Assembly: GCA_031969915.1 (NCBI GenBank)
Contig: DALYJJ010000120.1
Location: forward strand, 1 to 18,602
Length of the DNA stretch: 18,602 nucleotides
Direction: 5' to 3'
Source of the DNA: DALYJJ01 sp031969915
Lineage (GTDB): Bacteria; Acidobacteriota; Terriglobia; Bryobacterales; Bryobacteraceae
Shown here: positions 1-4,958 of the stretch, piece after piece
Layout: each line of letters begins with the position of its first letter
How positions within the stretch are numbered: position 1 is the first letter of the stretch
Program-made: the position numbers and the translations under genes
The notes under the pieces: model-generated
Databases searched by the model: none
What the model was told of the DNA's origin: nothing
What the model saw: the letters and a program-made list of their open reading frames with translations, nothing else

Positions 1-341
1 GGGCGCAGGCCTTCGACGTCAAAGGCGGGGCGGGAGGGAAGGGCGCCTTTGACTCCGGTGCGGTCGGGATACTTGCCGGTGAGGATGGCGGCACGGGACG
101 CGGAGCAAATGGGGGCGTTGGAGCACCACTGGGTGAAGCGGACGCCGGAAGCTGCCAGGCGGTCGATGTGGGGCGTCCGGGCGTGGGGATCGCCGTAGCA
201 GCCGAGGTCGCCGATACCCTGGTCGTCGGTCACGATGAGGATGATGTTGGGGCGGCCGGCGGCAGAGGCTGGGCGCTGAGCCGAGAGGGCGGCAGCGGTG
301 GGGAGGAGAGGGAGAAAGTCCCGGCGAAGGAGGGCGGGCAT
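1..341 (-). CDS. Sulfatase (alkaline phosphatase superfamily), N-terminal part, truncated by window edge
   Basis: Only the first 113 codons lie in the window; the gene runs off at position 1. The protein begins with a twin-arginine-type signal (MPALLRRDFLPLL, then an Ala-rich stretch ending near SAQ), so it is probably exported folded by Tat. The mature part opens with RPNIILIVTDDQG, the sulfatase metal-binding strand with its paired Asp. It continues through DLGCYGDP and TPHIDRLAASGVRF to CSASRAAILTG. That last motif is the sulfatase signature C-x-P/A-S-R, whose Cys is converted to formylglycine, so this is a Cys-type enzyme needing a formylglycine-generating enzyme. Family members hydrolyse sulfate esters of polysaccharides or lipids; the substrate cannot be told from this fragment. 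The start at 341 is the ATG that gives the complete Tat signal. No Shine-Dalgarno is evident. Family assignment is firm, substrate unknown. Confidence 0.9.
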   Translation of the reverse strand, partial: MPALLRRDFLPLLPTAAALSAQRPASAAGRPNIILIVTDDQGIGDLGCYGDPHARTPHIDRLAASGVRFTQWCSNAPICSASRAAILTGKYPDRTGVKGALPSRPAFDVEGLR

Positions 342-350
342 GGCCTGAAC

Positions 351-356
351 AGTATA
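351..356 (-). promoter_or_regulatory. Candidate -10 box of the sulfatase gene
   Basis: Read on the minus strand this is TATACT, 9 bases before the ATG at 341, matching the sigma-70 -10 consensus at 5 of 6 bases. No convincing -35 lies 16-18 bases further upstream. Its closeness to the start would give a leaderless or nearly leaderless transcript. The call rests on the motif alone. Confidence 0.35.
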
Positions 357-419
357 TCGGGGGCGGACCGGGAGCCGGGGCTTGCCGAAGTTGTTCACAC
401 AAGAAAAACACGAAACTGC

Positions 420-448
420 TTGGACGAGGCGACCTTCTGGGCTACTCT
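420..448 (+). promoter_or_regulatory. Candidate promoter of the Stv-like gene
   Basis: TTGGAC (420-425) and TACTCT (443-448) are separated by exactly 17 bases and end 6 bases before the ATG at 455. Both boxes are weak (3 of 6 consensus bases each), but the geometry is right and no Shine-Dalgarno is present, consistent with a leaderless mRNA. The remainder of the divergent gap, 342-419, shows nothing else recognisable. Confidence 0.3.
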
Positions 449-454
449 TCCTCT

Positions 455-1048
455 ATGGCAGTTTACGATTACGCTGGGTATCGGTTTCACAGTAAGGGCG
501 CCTTGTCGCCCGTCGGAACCAAGACATTGATCATCTCCAGTCATGGAGTCCAGACTGGGGGCACGTTTAGCAAGGCCTATACCACGGTGATTCAGTTTGC
601 GGCGCCGAAGGGATCGTTGCTGGTGGCGGGCTTGGGAGATGCGATCAAAGGCAACATCACGGCCACCGAGGTCGCCCTGAAAAGTGGCGCGCCCGCGGAC
701 GACTACAAGCTCAGCTACTATGAGCACGACCCCAGCGACCACGAGATCGGGGCTCTATTGACCGACAAGTCGGACGTCCTGACCTTCAGCCAGTCTTATA
801 CCAACGAAGTTATGGTGAAGTTGTCGAGTGTATTGGTCTGTCTGAAGCAGTGGGGTCTCATGTATCCCGGTATCCTGTGCCTCTTCTGCCGGGGTCAGCA
901 GCGCCACCTGCGGCCGGTTGAGGGCGGGAAGCCCTACGCGCCAAGCTACCACGGAGGCCAGCACGCCGCGGCATCGGTAAGCAATCAGCATCAGATTAAT
1001 GCCACTGCGCTCATGCTTGAGATGAAGGCCAAAGGCCTGAGCAAGTAG
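455..1048 (+). CDS. Putative adhesin Stv-like domain protein
   Basis: A 197-residue soluble protein with no signal peptide or membrane segment. Residues 24-38 (TLIISSHGVQTGGTF) followed by VIQFAAPKGSLL resemble the opening of the putative adhesin Stv domain, which has a core 'I-S-S/A-H-G-G', a glycine-rich turn, then a strand ending in P-x-G. That domain occurs in polymorphic-toxin-type and effector proteins; its biochemical role is not established. The central YEHDPSDHEIGALL segment and the Cys-rich LCLFCRG motif could be further conserved strands. The domain fills the whole protein, so this is a stand-alone version. Codon use differs from its surroundings: 14 of the first 40 codons end in A or T, against 1 of 40 in the glycosyltransferase at 3823, hinting at recent acquisition. 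It is a single-gene unit with its own terminator. Family assignment is from memory of the motif and is tentative. Confidence 0.6.
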   Translation: MAVYDYAGYRFHSKGALSPVGTKTLIISSHGVQTGGTFSKAYTTVIQFAAPKGSLLVAGLGDAIKGNITATEVALKSGAPADDYKLSYYEHDPSDHEIGALLTDKSDVLTFSQSYTNEVMVKLSSVLVCLKQWGLMYPGILCLFCRGQQRHLRPVEGGKPYAPSYHGGQHAAASVSNQHQINATALMLEMKAKGLSK

Positions 1049-1062
1049 CACTCGAGGCCGGC

Positions 1063-1092
1063 CCGGGAACGTCTCGTCCGTCCCCGGTTTTT
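1063..1092 (+). terminator. Intrinsic terminator after the Stv-like gene
   Basis: CCGGGAACG (1063-1071) pairs with CGTCCCCGG (1079-1087) as a 9-position stem with a single A-C mismatch and a 7-base loop, followed at once by five T (1088-1092). It starts 14 bases after the stop codon of the preceding gene. The next gene's -10 box begins 3 bases after the T-tract. Confidence 0.7.
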
Positions 1093-1095
1093 CGC

Positions 1096-1101
1096 TACAA
1101 T
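1096..1101 (+). promoter_or_regulatory. -10 box of the kinase gene
   Basis: TACAAT matches the -10 consensus TATAAT at 5 of 6 bases and ends 7 bases before the ATG at 1109. No clear -35 and no Shine-Dalgarno are seen, so a leaderless transcript is likely. Confidence 0.5.
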
Positions 1102-1108
1102 TTGCGCG

Positions 1109-3823
1109 ATGTCCGAGACTTCTTCGTCGTTCTCTCTGCCCGTCCGGCTGGGGCGGTATGAGATACAGACTCTCATCGGCAAAGGGGGCGGAGGCCGGGT
1201 TTACCGGGCCTTGGATACGGATCTGAAGCGAGCGGTGGCGTTGAAGGTTCTCGACGGGGACGCGAATGCGCCCGGCAGCCGGCGGCGGTTGTTGCGGGAG
1301 GCGGAGCTGGCTTCCTCCCTCAACCATCCGAACATCGTCACGGTGTACGAAGTCGGTGTGGACGGCCCTGCGGCGTTCATCGCGATGGAGTACATCGAGG
1401 GCGGCACGCTGCGACAGAGTCTGCAGCCGGGCGGGCTCCCGCTGGAGCGCCTGCTGCCCTGGGCGATGCAGATCGCCGACGCGTTGGCGGCAGCGCATGA
1501 GGCGGGGATCGTGCATCGCGATCTGAAGCCGGGCAACGTGATGATCACGTCGCGCGGATCGGCGAAAGTGGTGGACTTCGGACTGGCCAAAGGCGAGGCG
1601 CACGGCGACGGCAGCGAGGAGACGAGCGAAGAGACGATGACCCTCGAAGGCTACGTTTCCGGCACCTCCGGGTACATGGCGCCGGAGCAGGCGGAGGGGA
1701 AGCCGATCGACGCGCGGGCGGACATCTTCGCGTTCGGCTGCGTGCTCTATGAGATGTCTACTGGTGTGTCGGCGTTCGGGGCGCCCTCGCCCGCGGCGGC
1801 CATGGCGAACGTGCTGCGCAGCGAACCGGCTCCCGTGCGGTCGCTCGCGCCCCACCAGCCGGCCTCGCTCGAACGGCTGATCGGCCTGTGCCTGCGGAAG
1901 AACCCGGCGGCGCGATGGCGGAGCGCGGCGGATCTCTTGCTGCTGCTGGGAACGATCGAAAAGGAAGGTCCGGCGCCGGGGCCCACGGCCCCCGGGAAAA
2001 GCAAGAGCGCCTGGCCCGCCGTGGCCCTGCTGCTGGCGATCCTGAGCGTGGCGCTGGGGGCGGCGTATTGGAAGAGCCGGAGCGCGGATTCCGCGCCGCG
2101 CTTCCGAACCATCGCGGTGACTTCGGACGCGGGTTTGACCACCGCGCCGTCGCTTTCCGGCGATGGCCGTCTTCTGGCCTACGCGTCGGACCGGGCGAGC
2201 GGCAACCTCGACATCTGGGTGCAGCAGATCGGCGGCCAGGCGCCCATCCGCGTGACCGCCGATCCGGCGGACGAGATGGACCCCGATCTCTCGCCGGACG
2301 GCACACGCATCGTCTACCGTTCTGAGAAGGACGGCGGCGCAATCTGGGTGGCGCCGGCCCTGGGTGGCGAGCCGATGCTGCTTGTGCAGGGCGGCCGGAA
2401 CCCGCGCTTTTCGCCGGACGGGCAATCGATTGCCTACTGGACGGGCCGGGAAGGCGGGCGATTGGCGGCCGGTACGGCAAAGGCGTGGGTGATACCGGCG
2501 GGGGGCGGCCAGCCGAAGGCTCTGGGCGCGGACCTGGCGGCGGCGTGCTACCCGGTGTGGTCACCGGCGGGCGACGTGGTGGTGTTGCTCGGGCGCAAGA
2601 GCGCGGACGTGGCGGTGGAGCCGATGCCGGAGTGGTATGCGGCAACGAGTGAGGGCGCATCCGTGCCGCTCAAGACGGGTGAATCGATCTTCCGCACGTT
2701 GCCGGAGCGGCTGAACGTGCCCCTCACCCAGTATCACATCGTGCCCCTGGAGTGGACGGCGGAAGACGGCGGCACCCTGCTGTTCAGCGCGAGCACGGGC
2801 GACGCGGTGAACCTGTGGGCGCTGCCGGTGGACCCTGCGAGCAAGCGAGTGAAAGGGCCGCCGCGCCGGATCACAAACGGGGCGGGAGCCGAGACCCGTG
2901 CGACCGCGGCGGGGACGCGGCTGGCGTTCGCCGACACGTCGCTGCAATTCGACTTGTGGGCGATCGCGACGGACCAGGCGGAGGACGCGCTGCGGCGGTT
3001 GACCGACGATCTCTCCTGGGAGTTGTTCCCGACGCTGGCCTGGGACGGCGGCAAGGTCGCTTATGTCGCCACCCGCGGCGGCGCCGACGCGCTGTGCGTG
3101 CGGGAACTCGCGACGGGGCGGGAGACGACGTTGCTCAGCGCACCGCGCCTGCTGAGCCCGATTCTCTCGGGCGACGGCACGTCGATCGCATTCCTGGACG
3201 CCCGGAACCAGATCACGCGGATCGCGGCGCGAGGGGGTGCTTCGGCGACCGTGTGCGCGAACTGCGGTTCGCCGGTGGATGCGAACTTCGACGGAGGGCG
3301 AGTGGTGGTGGAGCCCTTCGATTCGCCGGAGGACGTACGGGCGATTGACGTCGCCACCGGCAAAGCGGAAAGCCTCGTGCCGGCGCGCAAGCCGCTCTAC
3401 AGCGGACACGTATCCCGCGACGGCGCCTGGATCGTGTTCAACGAGGTGATCTCCGCCGAGGCAACGCAGATCTCCGTCGCGCCGCTCGAAGGCGGCAAGG
3501 CGGCGCCGCCGGAACGATGGATCGCGGTGACGGATGGAACGGGCGTTCATCAGGGACCGCAGTGGTCGCCCGACGGCGCGTCGATTTACTACCTTTCCGA
3601 GCGCGACGGGTTCCGCTGCGTGTGGATGCAGAAACTGAATCCTCGAACCAAGGCGCCCAACGGCCCGCCCCGTGCGCTGCGGCACTTCCACGAAGTGCGG
3701 CGGTCGCTACGGCATCTGCGAAGCTTCGACGACCGGACCAGGCTCGCGGTGGGCAAGGGCGTGGTGGTGGTGTCGCTGGGCGAACTACGCGGGAATATCT
3801 GGCTGCGTGAGTCCGTGCGCTGA
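1109..3823 (+). CDS. Membrane Ser/Thr protein kinase with C-terminal WD40-like (TolB/PD40) beta-propeller
   Basis: A 904-residue Hanks-type kinase. The kinase domain spans about residues 16-283, with the Gly-rich loop IGKGGGGRVYRA at 23-34, ATP-binding Lys46 (VALK), alpha-C Glu64, HRDLKPGN at 136-143 with catalytic Asp138, DFG at 156-158, APE at 191-193 and the late Arg269. All catalytic residues are present, so it should be active. One membrane helix at about 302-320 places the kinase in the cytosol and the rest outside. Residues about 330-895 form a propeller with repeated PD40 motifs such as LSGDGRLLAYASD, LSPDGTRIVYRSE and FSPDGQSIAYWTG. This kinase-plus-propeller plan is very common in Acidobacteriota; the propeller is presumed to sense or bind an external ligand. 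The PASTA repeats of cell-wall kinases such as PknB are absent. Its TGA shares a base with the next ATG (TGATG), so the glycosyltransferase is translationally coupled. Confidence 0.95.
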   Translation: MSETSSSFSLPVRLGRYEIQTLIGKGGGGRVYRALDTDLKRAVALKVLDGDANAPGSRRRLLREAELASSLNHPNIVTVYEVGVDGPAAFIAMEYIEGGTLRQSLQPGGLPLERLLPWAMQIADALAAAHEAGIVHRDLKPGNVMITSRGSAKVVDFGLAKGEAHGDGSEETSEETMTLEGYVSGTSGYMAPEQAEGKPIDARADIFAFGCVLYEMSTGVSAFGAPSPAAAMANVLRSEPAPVRSLAPHQPASLERLIGLCLRKNPAARWRSAADLLLLLGTIEKEGPAPGPTAPGKSKSAWPAVALLLAILSVALGAAYWKSRSADSAPRFRTIAVTSDAGLTTAPSLSGDGRLLAYASDRASGNLDIWVQQIGGQAPIRVTADPADEMDPDLSPDGTRIVYRSEKDGGAIWVAPALGGEPMLLVQGGRNPRFSPDGQSIAYWTGREGGRLAAGTAKAWVIPAGGGQPKALGADLAAACYPVWSPAGDVVVLLGRKSADVAVEPMPEWYAATSEGASVPLKTGESIFRTLPERLNVPLTQYHIVPLEWTAEDGGTLLFSASTGDAVNLWALPVDPASKRVKGPPRRITNGAGAETRATAAGTRLAFADTSLQFDLWAIATDQAEDALRRLTDDLSWELFPTLAWDGGKVAYVATRGGADALCVRELATGRETTLLSAPRLLSPILSGDGTSIAFLDARNQITRIAARGGASATVCANCGSPVDANFDGGRVVVEPFDSPEDVRAIDVATGKAESLVPARKPLYSGHVSRDGAWIVFNEVISAEATQISVAPLEGGKAAPPERWIAVTDGTGVHQGPQWSPDGASIYYLSERDGFRCVWMQKLNPRTKAPNGPPRALRHFHEVRRSLRHLRSFDDRTRLAVGKGVVVVSLGELRGNIWLRESVR

Positions 3824-4683
3824 TGCGGCTGAGCGTGGTGGTGGTGAGCCGCAACGAAGGCGAGTGGCTGCGGCGCACGGTGGAGGGCTTGGAGCCGACG
3901 CTGCCCGCGGACGCCGAGACGATCGTGGTGGACGACGGCTCGACGGACGGTTCAGCGGCGTTCCTGACGGGGACGAAGGCGCGGGTGATCCGGACGCGAG
4001 GCGTGGGGGTGGCGCGGGCGCGGAACGCGGGGGCGCGGCGCGCGGCGGGCTCGGCCTTGATATTCCTCGACGGACATATGGTGGTGCGTGCGGGCTGGTG
4101 GGAGCCGCTCCTCGAAGCACTGGAGCGGCCTCGTGCTGGGGCAGCGGCGCCGGCGATGGCGGACACGAACCGGCCGCGCACGTTCGGTTACGGCTTCACG
4201 ATTCCCACACCCGGCCTCCAGCCCCGATGGCTGCCGTCGGCAGCCTCGCGGCCGTTTCACGCGCCGGTGCTGCCGGGGGCGTGCCTGGCAATGCCCCGGC
4301 CGGTCTTCGAGGCGGTGGGCGGCTTCGACGAAGGGCTCCGCGGACGCGGCGGCGTGGATATTGAGACAAGCCTGCGGCTGTGGCTGCTGGGGTATGAGAA
4401 CTGGGTTGTTCCGGAGGCGCGCGTGTGGCACGCCTTCCGCAGGGAGGCGCCCTATCCGATGCCTCCTTCCGACGCCATCCACAACCGGCTGCGGCTGGCC
4501 TGCGTGCATCTGCAAGGCAAGCGCGTGGCGCGAGTGATGGAGGCGCAGGCGGGGGAGGCGGGGATCGTGGAAGCAGTGCGGAAGCTGTGCCGTTCGAATG
4601 TTGATCTGCGCCGTCGAGATCAATTTTCGCGGCGCGTACGCAACGACGATTGGTTTTTCCGGCGCTTTGGCATAGTATGGTGA
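3823..4683 (+). CDS. Family 2 glycosyltransferase resembling polypeptide GalNAc-transferases
   Basis: A 286-residue cytosolic GT-A fold enzyme without membrane helices. It opens with LSVVVVSRNEGEWL and carries VVDDGS at 35-40, the nucleotide-sugar binding strand. The metal site reads FLDGH (81-85), a D-x-H motif like the LDSH of animal polypeptide GalNAc-transferases rather than the usual DxD. The second half also follows that family: GGFDE (166-170), then VDIETSLRLW (178-187), then VPEARVWHAFR (196-206). In GalNAc-transferases the matching segments are GGxD, ENLEISFRxW and SRVGHVFR. The C-terminal lectin domain of the animal enzymes is missing. It probably transfers a sugar from a nucleotide donor to a protein or small acceptor; donor and acceptor are unknown. 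It starts on the last base of the kinase stop codon, so the two are made together, and the kinase or its regulon may control it. Confidence 0.88.
   Translation: MRLSVVVVSRNEGEWLRRTVEGLEPTLPADAETIVVDDGSTDGSAAFLTGTKARVIRTRGVGVARARNAGARRAAGSALIFLDGHMVVRAGWWEPLLEALERPRAGAAAPAMADTNRPRTFGYGFTIPTPGLQPRWLPSAASRPFHAPVLPGACLAMPRPVFEAVGGFDEGLRGRGGVDIETSLRLWLLGYENWVVPEARVWHAFRREAPYPMPPSDAIHNRLRLACVHLQGKRVARVMEAQAGEAGIVEAVRKLCRSNVDLRRRDQFSRRVRNDDWFFRRFGIVW
4650..4678 (+). promoter_or_regulatory. Candidate promoter inside the end of the glycosyltransferase gene
   Basis: TTGGTT (4650-4655) and TAGTAT (4673-4678) are 17 bases apart, matching consensus at 3 and 4 of 6 bases. A transcript starting near 4685 would give a leader of roughly 29 bases carrying the Shine-Dalgarno of the small gene at 4714. 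This would let the lysine-rich protein and the propeller gene be expressed separately from the kinase unit. Confidence 0.35.
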
Positions 4684-4698
4684 TCCAACACCGACTCC

Positions 4699-4706
4699 GG
4701 GAGGAT
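4699..4706 (+). promoter_or_regulatory. Strong Shine-Dalgarno of the lysine-rich gene
   Basis: GGGAGGAT with its GGAGG core ending 9 bases before the ATG at 4714. It is the best ribosome binding site on the plus strand here and fixes that start. The kinase, MOSC and S9 genes lack such a site. Confidence 0.6.
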
Positions 4707-4713
4707 CGATCCG

Positions 4714-4950
4714 ATGGCAACGAAGAAAGCCGCGGCTAAGAAAGCCGCGCCCAAGAAGGCGGCGGCAAAGAGCACCGCCAAGAAGGCCCCGGCGGGGGGC
4801 GTGTTTAGCGAGAGCGACTTGAAGAAGATCCACGCGGCCCTCAAGAAGGCCGTGGGTCCGGCGCTCGCCGACCGCGCGATCGTGAAGCTGCAAGGGGGCA
4901 AAGCAGCGACGCCGCCGCCGGTGAACCAGGGCGGCGGCACCAGCAAGTAA
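4714..4950 (+). CDS. Small lysine/alanine-rich basic protein (histone H1-like tail)
   Basis: 78 residues. The first 26 or so are almost only Lys, Ala and Pro in KKAA(A/P) units, like the C-terminal tails of histone H1 and of some bacterial HU or H1-like proteins, so nucleic-acid or polyanion binding is plausible. Residues 30-58 (VFSESDLKKIHAALKKAVGP and following) look like a short amphipathic helical segment. The tail is Gly/Pro-rich and ends GGGTSK. No signal peptide is evident. I do not recognise a named family. It has a strong Shine-Dalgarno and stops only 8 bases before the propeller gene at 4959, so the two are probably co-translated and may work together. Simple composition means the similarity to H1 could be convergent. 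Confidence 0.75.
   Translation: MATKKAAAKKAAPKKAAAKSTAKKAPAGGVFSESDLKKIHAALKKAVGPALADRAIVKLQGGKAATPPPVNQGGGTSK
4723..4767 (+). repeat. Threefold 15-base tandem repeat coding KKAA(A/P)
   Basis: AAGAAAGCCGCG occurs at 4723-4734 and again, identical, at 4738-4749. A degenerate third copy, AAGAAGGCGGCG, lies at 4753-4764. The period is 15 bases, that is five codons, in frame with the small basic gene. It is the kind of array that can gain or lose units by slippage without shifting the frame. Confidence 0.75.
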
Positions 4951-4958
4951 CCGCCGGT

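Noticed and set aside
755..2425. Long open frame on the minus strand (556 codons) opposite the Stv-like and kinase genes
   Set aside because: Arg/His/Pro-rich translation without any domain, and antisense to a kinase with all catalytic motifs; a by-product of high GC.
2561..3691. Minus-strand open frame of 376 codons opposite the kinase propeller
   Set aside because: Composition is typical of an antisense shadow and no motif is recognisable.
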